From Propionibacteriaceae bacterium UBA5174 (GTDB taxonomy: Bacteria; Actinomycetota; Actinomycetes; Propionibacteriales; Propionibacteriaceae): a stretch of 6,214 bases of DNA. The translations under genes were made by a program, and so were the position numbers. Below, in pieces: positions 1 through 5,626 of this stretch (within the stretch, counting starts at the first letter, position 1; each line of letters begins with the position of its first letter). The DNA is taken from NCBI GenBank assembly GCA_002413345.1, contig DHWU01000067.1, positions 1-6,214 of the forward strand, given 5' to 3'. Below the pieces are notes generated by a model, which was not told the DNA's origin, searched no databases, and was given only the letters and a program-made list of their open reading frames with translations.

Positions 1-34
1 GTCACCACTGCAGCCCTGTCACCACAGCAGCCCA
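1..34. repeat. 17-bp imperfect tandem duplication spanning the AEC stop codon
   Basis: Bases 1-17 and 18-34 are adjacent direct copies that match at 15 of 17 positions, differing only at the 9th and last base of the unit. The second copy contains the last codons (Gly-Leu-Leu-Trp) and TGA stop of the minus-strand AEC gene; the first copy lies just past the stop and carries a TGA in the equivalent place. Because 17 is not a multiple of three, the duplication is out of frame. It probably arose by slippage or a small duplication. The window starts here, so more copies to the left cannot be excluded. Confidence 0.6.
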
Positions 35-954
35 GCCAACACCAGCATCGCCGGCAAAGTGATCACGCTAAGCAGCGTCGACAAGGTGAGTAGCTGAGTG
101 GCAAACCGAGGATCGCGATCATGACGCAAACTGAAGATCACCAGAAAAGCACCCACGGGAGAGGCGACCGCGATCAAAGTCGCCAATCGAGCGACGTGAT
201 CTAGCGGCACCGCCCACAGCAGCAGCACGAACAGCAGCGGCACCAACAGATTTCGAGCCAGAGCACCCACCCATACCAGGCGATTGGTGAAGACCGCCCG
301 CAAGCTGAACTCGGCCAAAGTGACGCCCACCACGATCATGCTCAACGGCGTGTTCATCGCCGCCAGGTAGCGCACGATGTCGATCGCCGGAGTCGGTAGT
401 CGCAGCGAAAACACGAAACTGGCCAAGGCCGCCACGATGGCCACGATGTTGGGATTGACCAACACCTTCCGCAGCCGCTGGCCCACTGAGCCCTCCACGC
501 CGCCAAACAAGGCCGCACCGTGGGTCCACACGAAAACGGTGAAGGCAGCGATGAAAGCCACCGCGTAGAACACCCCATCGTCACCCAAAATGGCCTGCGC
601 CAAGGGAATGCCGATGAACCCCGCATTGGAATAGACCGTGCCGAAACGCAGCGCTGTCCGTTTGGCGCCATCGGAGACCAGTCGGCGCGAAAACAACACC
701 CGCGCGACTGCGATAGTGATCGCGAACACGGCCACGTCCAAGAGGAACACCAAGCCAATGGTGCGCAATTGCGCGGGGTCAAAGTCTCGTTGGAAGGCCT
801 GCAAAATCACTGCCGGTGACACCAGATAGAGCAACAGATTGGTCATGCCCTTGAGTGCATCTGGACCGATCCAGTGCACCCGAAAGGCCACCCAACCGAT
901 CGCGATCAGGCCAAACATGATCGACACCTGGATCGCTGGAACGGCGAAACCCAC
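19..954 (-). CDS. AEC family (auxin efflux carrier type) membrane transporter
   Basis: A 311-residue integral membrane protein of the AEC family (Mem_trans fold, TC 2.A.69), close to the usual bacterial length. Known bacterial members move malate, malonate or similar small anions; the substrate here cannot be read from sequence. About ten hydrophobic segments are visible, roughly at residues 5-25, 36-53, 65-87, 105-125, 127-149, 168-187, 201-218, 226-250, 256-275 and 286-310, split by a polar loop near 150-165. The family hallmark YSNAGFIGIPL is at 108-118, in the fourth segment, and NTPLSMIVVG at 201-210 and ASPVGAF at 264-270 match conserved positions of the second half. The start is GTG: a GAGGGAG ribosome site lies 9 bases upstream, and an in-frame TGA three codons upstream rules out a longer protein. 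It follows the ABC-ATPase gene by 150 bases that contain promoter-like sites, so it is probably transcribed separately. Family confident; substrate unknown. Confidence 0.9.
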   Translation of the reverse strand: MGFAVPAIQVSIMFGLIAIGWVAFRVHWIGPDALKGMTNLLLYLVSPAVILQAFQRDFDPAQLRTIGLVFLLDVAVFAITIAVARVLFSRRLVSDGAKRTALRFGTVYSNAGFIGIPLAQAILGDDGVFYAVAFIAAFTVFVWTHGAALFGGVEGSVGQRLRKVLVNPNIVAIVAALASFVFSLRLPTPAIDIVRYLAAMNTPLSMIVVGVTLAEFSLRAVFTNRLVWVGALARNLLVPLLFVLLLWAVPLDHVARLATLIAVASPVGAFLVIFSLRHDRDPRFATQLLTLSTLLSVITLPAMLVLAGLLW

Positions 955-963
955 GGCCGATCA

Positions 964-970
964 CTCCCTC
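964..970 (-). promoter_or_regulatory. Ribosome binding site fixing the GTG start of the AEC gene
   Basis: On the minus strand this reads GAGGGAG, 9 bases before the GTG at 954-952. No comparably placed site serves the next candidate starts (a GTG at codon 10 and an ATG at codon 13), and an in-frame stop at 961-963 lies between the site and the start. Confidence 0.7.
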
Positions 971-1005
971 AGCTACTTGGCTGGCCAACTGGCCCTACCG
1001 CTGGC

Positions 1006-1034
1006 AACATAGCCGAACTTTCGCTGGCGAAACT
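1006..1034 (-). promoter_or_regulatory. Candidate promoter and palindromic operator for the AEC gene
   Basis: On the minus strand a -10-like TATGTT lies at 1011-1006. Eighteen bases further upstream is a weak -35-like CAGTTT. Between them is a near-perfect palindrome at 1017-1034, AgTTTCGC-CA-GCGAAAgT, with six perfectly paired bases per arm (1019-1024 and 1027-1032) and one further matching pair outside a single mismatch. A dyad in the -35/-10 spacer is a classic repressor position. Transcription would start near 999, about 45 bases before the GTG start. Promoter and operator are read by eye only. Confidence 0.35.
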
Positions 1035-1074
1035 GAATCGTCCAAACCCGGTCGGGCGGGAGTCACCCCTAATC

Positions 1075-1105
1075 AGGCCGATTGCTCGCCCAAATCGGAC
1101 GGCCT
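1075..1105 (-). terminator. Possible hairpin at the end of the three-gene operon
   Basis: Directly behind the ABC-ATPase stop codon the minus-strand transcript can fold as AGGCC plus GATT pairing with AATC plus GGCCT: nine base pairs, a four-base bulge in one arm, and a loop of about nine bases. No clear U-tract follows, so this is not a textbook intrinsic terminator. It could still be a U-less actinobacterial-type terminator or a 3'-end stabilising structure. Confidence 0.3.
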
Positions 1106-2169
1106 CAGAGGTCGGTCTCCAAGCCCGCGCGAACCTGCGCCACCACCTGACCCTCGAGCCGATCGCCTCGCCGCACCGCCTCCCGCAAGGCGCTCAACTG
1201 GGCGTCCAATTGGGTCAAGAATCCGAGATTTGTTCGTTCAGCCTCGGTGGTTTCCAGGACCGCACGGATGCCGCCGTTCTCGATCACTATCCGGCGGTCC
1301 CCCAGCAAAGCCAGGATCGGATCGTGGGTGGACATCAACACGATCTTGTCTGCGCCCACCAACACGTCCAGAGCCTTGCGGCGGTCGATGCCGGCATTCT
1401 CGATCTCGTCAACCAACACGATCGGGGACGCCGACACCAGCGCGGTGTCAGCAATCATCAGCGCCCGAGACTGCCCGCCAGACAACTGGGTCACTGGGGT
1501 GTCGGCGGCCAGCGGTTCACCGGCCAGCGTGTTGGCGCACTCGATCACCGCCGTCGCCAAGCCCTCCGGGTCCGGTACTTCGCGGCTGGCCGCATGCAAT
1601 GCAATGAACTCCGCCACCGGCAGATCGATCACAAAGTTCATGTTCTGGGTGAGTTGGGCCACCAGCCGATGCCCAAGATCGAAGCGCTGCTCTTCGCTGG
1701 GCGCCGCCCTGTTGATTAGGACGCGCCGCTGAGTCGGGGTGTCACCCTGGGCGAGGGCCTCGATGTCTTCCAGCAGCCGGGATTTGCCAGCGCCGGTCGG
1801 ACCGACGATGCACGTCACTTCACCTGCCCGTACGCACAGTTCAGCGACCTCAGAATTTCCAGATTTGTCGCGGCCGCCCAGCACAGTCAGTTCGGTGATC
1901 GCGGCCAACTCATCGGGGCCCTGCTCGGCCATCTTGACCACGAAGTTCACCAAGGTGGTGGCGAATCCGGCCTTGGTCAGACCGTAGTCGGCGAAGTATT
2001 CCTCCGGGTGTTCAGCCAACAGTTGCGCCACTGACAAGCCGGTGGGCACTTCCAGCCGGATGGCCTCAAAATAGTTGGCCAGATAGGGGTACTGCTCCAC
2101 CAGCACTGCCGCACTTTGGTGGACCAGTAGGTGCTCGGCTAAGTCGACCTCGCCCAATTGTGCGTCCAT
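1105..2169 (-). CDS. ABC-type ATPase with N-terminal DUF1858-like region; third gene of operon
   Basis: A 354-residue soluble ATPase. Residues about 17-80 (with VEQYPYLANYFEAI at 24-37) resemble the DUF1858/ScdA-N helical domain found with hybrid-cluster and iron-sulfur repair proteins; this resemblance is moderate. Residues about 92-310 form an ABC nucleotide-binding domain: Walker A GPTGAGKS at 123-130, Q-loop Q175, signature LSGGQ at 229-233, Walker B IVLVDE with D254 and E255, and H-loop H282. All catalytic positions are present, so it should hydrolyse ATP as a dimer. The D-loop reads NAGID rather than the usual SALD. The last 45 residues look helical and charged. There is no membrane segment, and no permease gene lies in the window. 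The ATG at 2169 was chosen because it overlaps the GTPase stop as TGATG and has GAGG 8 bases upstream. The neighbours suggest an ATP-driven metallocofactor or assembly role rather than import; this is inference. Confidence 0.85.
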   Translation of the reverse strand: MDAQLGEVDLAEHLLVHQSAAVLVEQYPYLANYFEAIRLEVPTGLSVAQLLAEHPEEYFADYGLTKAGFATTLVNFVVKMAEQGPDELAAITELTVLGGRDKSGNSEVAELCVRAGEVTCIVGPTGAGKSRLLEDIEALAQGDTPTQRRVLINRAAPSEEQRFDLGHRLVAQLTQNMNFVIDLPVAEFIALHAASREVPDPEGLATAVIECANTLAGEPLAADTPVTQLSGGQSRALMIADTALVSASPIVLVDEIENAGIDRRKALDVLVGADKIVLMSTHDPILALLGDRRIVIENGGIRAVLETTEAERTNLGFLTQLDAQLSALREAVRRGDRLEGQVVAQVRAGLETDL

Positions 2170-2855
2170 CACTCGAACCTCATCCGGCGCAGGTTTCCGG
2201 CTTGGAACGCCGGATCGATCCGGGTTTGACCGATGCAGTAAGAACACAGCGCGGACGGCAGTGAGAACCGCAAGTAATTGCCGATCAGCGATTCGACACT
2301 GCTTGACTCGGCCAATGCTTTGGCCAAGGTGAAGGACCCCTGGCCAGTGATCCCGTTCACCGAAATGATCCGGGCCAGTCGATTCACTTTTCGGATTCCG
2401 GCGATAAACACCTCCCGCTCAGCCTGGGAGACGATGTCGCCCTTGGTGAGCACGATCACGTCGGCAAAACGCAGCATCGGCCCAATCTTTTCCGGGGTGC
2501 CGATGCCAGAAAGGTTGTCGATCACGCACACTGCCAGCACGTCTTTGATGTGCGGGGAGCAGCGGTTGCACAGGCCAGCACTTTCGCTGATCAGGACGTC
2601 GAAGTTCTGCCGCTGGCCCCACTGCACGGCGGCATCAACATTGGTGATGAAGAAGTGATCGGGGCACAGTGAGCCAGCCAAACCGACCTTGGCGTTCACC
2701 CCGTGGGCACGATAGGTGGTGGCATCGGAGGAACTCAAGCAATCGAACTTGACCACCCCGGCGTTCAAACCGCGTTCGCGCAGATGCTCAATGACCTTCA
2801 GGATCACCGAGGTCTTCCCGGAGCTTGGCGGCCCGGCGACCGTGACGAATTTCAC
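2169..2855 (-). CDS. HypB/UreG-like P-loop GTPase with CxxC motifs; second gene of operon
   Basis: A 228-residue cytoplasmic P-loop protein of the G3E/SIMIBI type (HypB, UreG, CobW relatives). The P-loop GPPSSGKT is at residues 8-15. A Walker-B-like DVLISESAG segment at 86-94 runs into CNRCSPH at 96-102, giving a CxxCxxH cluster where HypB and UreG bind nickel or zinc. TKGD at 137-140 matches the guanine-specificity N/TKxD motif. C64 (LCPDH) and a C-terminal CSYC pair at 204-207 are further possible metal ligands. Relatives use GTP hydrolysis to deliver metals to enzymes, so a metal or metallocofactor chaperone role is plausible; the target is unknown. The start is GTG with only a weak GAGA upstream, but the P-loop so close to the N-terminus needs this start. 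It begins 19 bases after the binding-protein stop and overlaps the next gene by one base. It is not a standard HypB (no His-rich N-terminus) nor CobW (no GGxxGxGKTT). Confidence 0.82.
   Translation of the reverse strand: MKFVTVAGPPSSGKTSVILKVIEHLRERGLNAGVVKFDCLSSSDATTYRAHGVNAKVGLAGSLCPDHFFITNVDAAVQWGQRQNFDVLISESAGLCNRCSPHIKDVLAVCVIDNLSGIGTPEKIGPMLRFADVIVLTKGDIVSQAEREVFIAGIRKVNRLARIISVNGITGQGSFTLAKALAESSSVESLIGNYLRFSLPSALCSYCIGQTRIDPAFQAGNLRRMRFE
2178..2184 (-). promoter_or_regulatory. Ribosome binding site for the ABC-ATPase, inside the GTPase gene
   Basis: On the minus strand this reads GATGAGG, with GAGG 8 bases before the ATG at 2169-2167. Together with the TGATG stop/start overlap it decides the start against an in-frame ATG 26 codons further upstream, and it implies translational coupling with the GTPase. 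Confidence 0.65.
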
Positions 2856-2874
2856 TCTCGATTCTCGCTGCCGC

Positions 2875-3897
2875 TTAGCAAGAGTTGTCGTGGTGGTATT
2901 TGGCGAACCGAACGACCAACTCGGCGTCCAACTCGACTTGGCGTCCGCTAAGTAGGTGATCCCAACCGGCCCACTGCACGCTCACGCCCTCGGGCAAGAC
3001 GTTACGAACCCCCGGCATGGTGGACGGAAAATGGCTGCTGGCGAACACCTCTCCGAGCGCGGCTGAGGTGGCGAAATCAACCAACGGCTGATTGGCCGGA
3101 TCCAGATCTGCGCGCACGATCGCCAGCAGCAGATTACACAGCGCGCCGTCGCTGGGCCAAACGATCTCGAGGCGTCCAGGCTTCACCGCGCCTTGAGCAA
3201 AGACCCACGGCGCCAGGTAGATCGCCGCCGAATCACCATGCCCGGCGGTGCGCGCCGTGGTTGGCCCGTTCAAAGCAGTGACGATGTTGCGATCGATGGC
3301 GTTCAGCCCGGCTTCACCGTGGGTGAGGTGCACCCAGGTCAGGAACCGAGTGCCAATGGCGTGGTGGCTGTCGCCAATGCTGATCGAATCGGCATAAATG
3401 GGGTCGAGTAGGTCATTCAAGCTGGTGGGCACTGGTCGATCACCGAGCACTTTGCGGTCGATCAACAACACTTCCGGATTGACCGCGATCACGTTGTAGG
3501 CACCCAGTGGGTCGGTGAACGATGCCGCGTCCAGGAACGGCACCGAAGTCAGGTCAACCACTGACTTGAACGCACCGGCCTTAGCGAAACGCTCAATGAC
3601 CGGCGGTGAAGCGTAGCGACCGGTGGCGCTGTCGATGGCCACCTGGGGAAGCTGATCGGGCTTGGTGGCCGCCGCTACGTCGCGCACGGCGCCAGGGTCG
3701 TCCACATGTTCGCCACACATCGACGGCACAAAGCTGTAGTAACGACGCTGATTGGATTCAAGCTGATCAGCCAAGAACTCTTCGTAGACCGCCTGAAAAC
3801 GATTCTTCACCGGACAAGGCACTTCAGCCTTGAAATCGAGCGGACGCGCCGGGGTAGCGCGGCGCAGCAATGCATCGATGCCAACCAATTGAGCCAT
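2875..3897 (-). CDS. ABC solute-binding-protein-like protein without a signal peptide; first gene of operon
   Basis: A 340-residue protein resembling type II periplasmic binding proteins of the iron/spermidine group. Typical stretches are GAYNVIAVNPEVLL at 132-145, the hinge-like SLNDLLDPIYADSISIGD at 159-176, and IVWPSDGALCNLLLAIV at 245-261. The N-terminus (MAQLVGIDALLRRATPARP) has no hydrophobic core and no lipobox, so the protein should stay in the cytoplasm, which is unusual for this fold. Cysteines at 28 (VPCPV), 61 (SMCGEH), 254 and the very last residue 340 could bind metal or a cofactor. The ATG is certain: an in-frame TAG sits directly before it and GGAAGG lies 9 bases upstream. It leads an operon with the GTPase (19-base gap) and the ABC ATPase, so it is probably the ligand-binding partner of that cytoplasmic machine. 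Fold assignment is fairly sure; ligand and role are unknown. Confidence 0.8.
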   Translation of the reverse strand: MAQLVGIDALLRRATPARPLDFKAEVPCPVKNRFQAVYEEFLADQLESNQRRYYSFVPSMCGEHVDDPGAVRDVAAATKPDQLPQVAIDSATGRYASPPVIERFAKAGAFKSVVDLTSVPFLDAASFTDPLGAYNVIAVNPEVLLIDRKVLGDRPVPTSLNDLLDPIYADSISIGDSHHAIGTRFLTWVHLTHGEAGLNAIDRNIVTALNGPTTARTAGHGDSAAIYLAPWVFAQGAVKPGRLEIVWPSDGALCNLLLAIVRADLDPANQPLVDFATSAALGEVFASSHFPSTMPGVRNVLPEGVSVQWAGWDHLLSGRQVELDAELVVRFAKYHHDNSC

Positions 3898-3927
3898 CTA
3901 CCGGGGCCTTCCGCCGAGCAGCATTTT

Positions 3928-3937
3928 GCTTAAGCAT
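3928..3937. promoter_or_regulatory. Perfect 10-bp palindrome TGCTTAAGCA in the operon leader
   Basis: TGCTTAAGCA is self-complementary over all ten bases and sits 31-40 bases before the binding-protein start, in an AT-richer patch of a GC-rich region. It could be a small operator or occur by chance. Confidence 0.25.
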
Positions 3938-3972
3938 GACGGGTCTCACCCAAATGATCGGCGATTCTCAAT

Positions 3973-3996
3973 ACCCGTTACCCAGACTTAACGGTT
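3973..3996. promoter_or_regulatory. Candidate operator: inverted repeat AnCCGTTA-N8-TAACGGnT
   Basis: Arms at 3973-3980 and 3989-3996 pair at seven of eight positions, with six contiguous (CCGTTA/TAACGG) around an 8-base centre. The dyad overlaps the possible -35 TTGAAC of the minus-strand operon and lies 76-99 bases before its first start codon, suiting a dimeric regulator of that operon. The regulator is not encoded in the window. Confidence 0.35.
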
Positions 3997-4023
3997 CAAG
4001 GCAGTTGCTCAACACAACGGCTC

Positions 4024-4050
4024 GGCACCACCGGCACCACCGGCACCATC
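4024..4050. repeat. Three 9-bp tandem units (ggcaccacc) upstream of the first lipoprotein
   Basis: ggcaccacc occurs twice in a row, followed by ggcaccatc, in non-coding DNA about 75-100 bases before the lipoprotein start. It is probably a simple slippage repeat; no function is evident. Confidence 0.55.
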
Positions 4051-4124
4051 GGTTGCCCGGGTCCGTCCCGAGACACTGAAGTTGGGGTGCTAGCGTCTGG
4101 CTGAGAACTCTTGAAAGGTCATCC

Positions 4125-4694
4125 ATGGCGAGGCTGCGTCTGACTCCAGTGTTTGTTGCCCTTTTTGCGACGGCGCTCGCGCTTGGTGGCTGCGCTACCA
4201 CCACGCCTGCAGATCGGACCACGACCGCCCCAACCGACGCAGCCACCGCTGCCGCTGGCCCCAACCTCGGCCCGGACGGTTTCGGCGCGTTGAAACTTGG
4301 TATGACTAGGGCCGAGGCCAGCGCAACCGGGCTGACCGAGAACCTGGCGGTAGAGGAAGGCTCTGGCTGCGGCTCCGACACCGACGGCTGGCTGAAGGGC
4401 GCCCCCACCCCTGCCGAAGAAGATGCCTCCGGGAGACTGTATTTCTCCAGCTCCAGCGGCAAACTGGTGGCGATTTACGTCTACAGCTCGGTGGCGACAC
4501 CGGAGGGCATCACCATCGGCTCCAGCATCGACGAGGTTCTGGCCGCCTACCCCGATTGGCAGGGTGAAGCTGAAGGTGTCGGAATCGGCTACGCCGCCGT
4601 TCCGAGCAACGACCAGGCCAACTACCGGATCAACATCGATTCCGAATCGGTAATCGAACTTAGTCTGGAATCGGTTGACCAAGACTGTTACTGA
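4125..4694 (+). CDS. Secreted lipoprotein with tandem BLIP/SmpA-like modules, function unknown
   Basis: A 189-residue predicted lipoprotein. The signal peptide has Arg at 3 and 5, a hydrophobic core at about 8-20, and the lipobox LGGC with the lipidated cysteine at 23. A flexible Thr/Ala/Pro-rich linker runs to about residue 46. The mature part shows two similar openings: FGALKLGMTRAEASATG at 53-69 and ITIGSSIDEVLAAYP at 129-143. This strand, G-M/S, helix pattern recalls tandem BLIP or SmpA/OmlA (BamE) modules, though that is a structural guess from weak similarity. Cys82 and Cys188 could form a disulfide outside the cell. The ATG has GAAAGG 6 bases upstream. It precedes the dehydrogenase by 14 bases and probably shares its transcript. 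It should be anchored to the outer face of the cytoplasmic membrane. The lipoprotein call is firm; the role is unknown. Confidence 0.85.
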   Translation: MARLRLTPVFVALFATALALGGCATTTPADRTTTAPTDAATAAAGPNLGPDGFGALKLGMTRAEASATGLTENLAVEEGSGCGSDTDGWLKGAPTPAEEDASGRLYFSSSSGKLVAIYVYSSVATPEGITIGSSIDEVLAAYPDWQGEAEGVGIGYAAVPSNDQANYRINIDSESVIELSLESVDQDCY

Positions 4695-4708
4695 GGATCA
4701 GGTGCGCG

Positions 4709-5626
4709 ATGCTGACCGTCACTCTTCCCGAACCCGACCTGTTGGATCGACTGGCCGATCTCAGCGATCAGGTGGAGTTCGTCTTATGGGATCTGCTTTC
4801 GCCGCTGCCCGCTGCGGTGGCGCAGCGGGTGCAAGTGGTGCAGATCGGCCATTACTGGGTTCAGCCCGACCGGTGGCGACGGTTGACCGAGGTGCCAAAT
4901 CTTGAATATGTCCAGCTACCCTCGGCCGGTTTCGAGCATGCTTTGCCGCTGATTCCATCCGGGGTCACGCTCTGCAATGGTCGCGGCGTGCATTCGGCTG
5001 GCACCGCTGAACTTGCCGTCGGCTTGATCTTGGCGTCCCAACGGGGCCTGGTGGCTGCGGTCGACGCCCAGCGGGCCGGACGGTGGGAGAGCCCGCAACT
5101 ACCATCGCTGGCTGATCGGCGGGTGCTGGTGGTCGGCGCTGGCTCACTTGGCCAGGCCATTGCCGCTCGACTGACACCTTTCGAAGTTGAACTCACCATG
5201 GTTGGTCGCACTGCCCGGGCTGGCGTGCACAGCGTCGACGAACTCCCAGTGCTGCTGCCCGCTGCCGACATTGTGGTGTTGGCGGTGCCCTATTCAGCCC
5301 AAACTCATCAATTGCTGAACGCGACAGCTTTGGCCGCACTGCCCGACGGTGCCTTGGTTGTGAATGTGTCCCGCGGCCGAGTCGTGGACACTACTGCCCT
5401 GTTGGCTGAACTGGAATCTGGACGCCTGCGCGCAGCGCTAGATGTGACCGATCCGGAACCATTGCCCGTCGACCATCCGCTTTGGCGGGCCCCAAATGTG
5501 ATTATCACTGCTCATCAGGGCGGAAATAGCGACGCCACCAATTCGCGGGTTGCAGCGCTGTTGCGCCGTCAGATCAGGCACCTGCTGGCCAACGAAACGC
5601 TTGAGAATGTAGTCGCAATAGCCTGA
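4709..5626 (+). CDS. D-isomer specific 2-hydroxyacid dehydrogenase
   Basis: A 305-residue cytoplasmic NAD(P)-dependent oxidoreductase of the D-2-hydroxyacid dehydrogenase family, which interconverts 2-keto acids and D-2-hydroxy acids (glyoxylate, hydroxypyruvate, phosphoglycerate types). The split catalytic domain covers about 1-95 and 280-305, with PSAGFEHALPLIP at 71-83 and GTAELAVGLILAS at 98-110. The Rossmann domain covers about 100-280 with GAGSLG at 143-148. The catalytic triad is complete: R222 in VNVSRGRVVD, E250 in DPEPLP and H269 in TAHQGG. At the end of the second strand the sequence is VGRT with R167 where NAD-specific members have Asp, which may favour NADP(H). It is slightly short for the family and has no C-terminal ACT or ASB domain, arguing against full-length SerA. 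The ATG has AGG 6 bases upstream and starts 14 bases after the lipoprotein stop. Substrate not assignable. Confidence 0.92.
   Translation: MLTVTLPEPDLLDRLADLSDQVEFVLWDLLSPLPAAVAQRVQVVQIGHYWVQPDRWRRLTEVPNLEYVQLPSAGFEHALPLIPSGVTLCNGRGVHSAGTAELAVGLILASQRGLVAAVDAQRAGRWESPQLPSLADRRVLVVGAGSLGQAIAARLTPFEVELTMVGRTARAGVHSVDELPVLLPAADIVVLAVPYSAQTHQLLNATALAALPDGALVVNVSRGRVVDTTALLAELESGRLRAALDVTDPEPLPVDHPLWRAPNVIITAHQGGNSDATNSRVAALLRRQIRHLLANETLENVVAIA

Larger units (their letters stand above)
3898..4124. promoter_or_regulatory. Divergent intergenic control region
   Basis: These 227 non-coding bases separate the minus-strand operon from the plus-strand lipoprotein and must hold both promoters. For the plus side, TAGCGT at 4091-4096 fits the loose actinobacterial TAnnnT -10, and GAAAGG at 4113-4118 is a ribosome site 6 bases before the ATG at 4125; no good -35 is visible. 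For the minus side, TTGAAC at 3999-3994 is a possible -35 without a convincing -10, and GGAAGG at 3912-3907 is the ribosome site. Two dyads, listed separately, lie on the operon side. I see no riboswitch or tRNA. Confidence 0.5.

Noticed and set aside
119..782. Minus-strand open frames overlapping the AEC gene in other frames
   Set aside because: They translate to Arg/Trp/Ser-rich sequence with no motif, typical of out-of-frame reading of a GC-rich membrane protein gene.
874..1719. Long open frame of 281 codons on the plus strand, opposite the ABC-ATPase and AEC genes
   Set aside because: Its product is low-complexity, rich in His, Arg, Gln and Pro, with no recognisable domain, and it lies opposite well-supported genes and their intergenic region.
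2170..2247. A longer ABC-ATPase starting at an in-frame ATG 26 codons upstream
   Set aside because: It would overlap the GTPase by about 79 bases, and the extra residues have no domain-like character; the ATG at 2169 has GAGG at 8 bases and a classic TGATG overlap.
1105..3897. Reading the operon as an ordinary ABC importer for iron or another solute
   Set aside because: There is no permease gene, the binding protein has no signal peptide, and a GTPase is embedded in the operon.
3832..3897. Twin-arginine export signal in the binding protein (Arg-Arg at residues 12-13)
   Set aside because: The pair is followed by ATPARPLDFK with no hydrophobic stretch and lacks the rest of the Tat motif.
3898..4124. 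Cobalamin or other metal riboswitch in front of the operon
   Set aside because: I could not find a conserved riboswitch core; only short dyads are present.
4119..4682. Minus-strand frame of 187 codons opposite the first lipoprotein
   Set aside because: Gly/Arg-rich with no domain; the plus-strand gene has a ribosome site, signal peptide and lipobox.
19..5626. Functional pairing of the AEC carrier with the 2-hydroxyacid dehydrogenase as one organic-acid pathway
   Set aside because: The genes are on opposite strands, more than 3.7 kb apart, with the unrelated operon between them.
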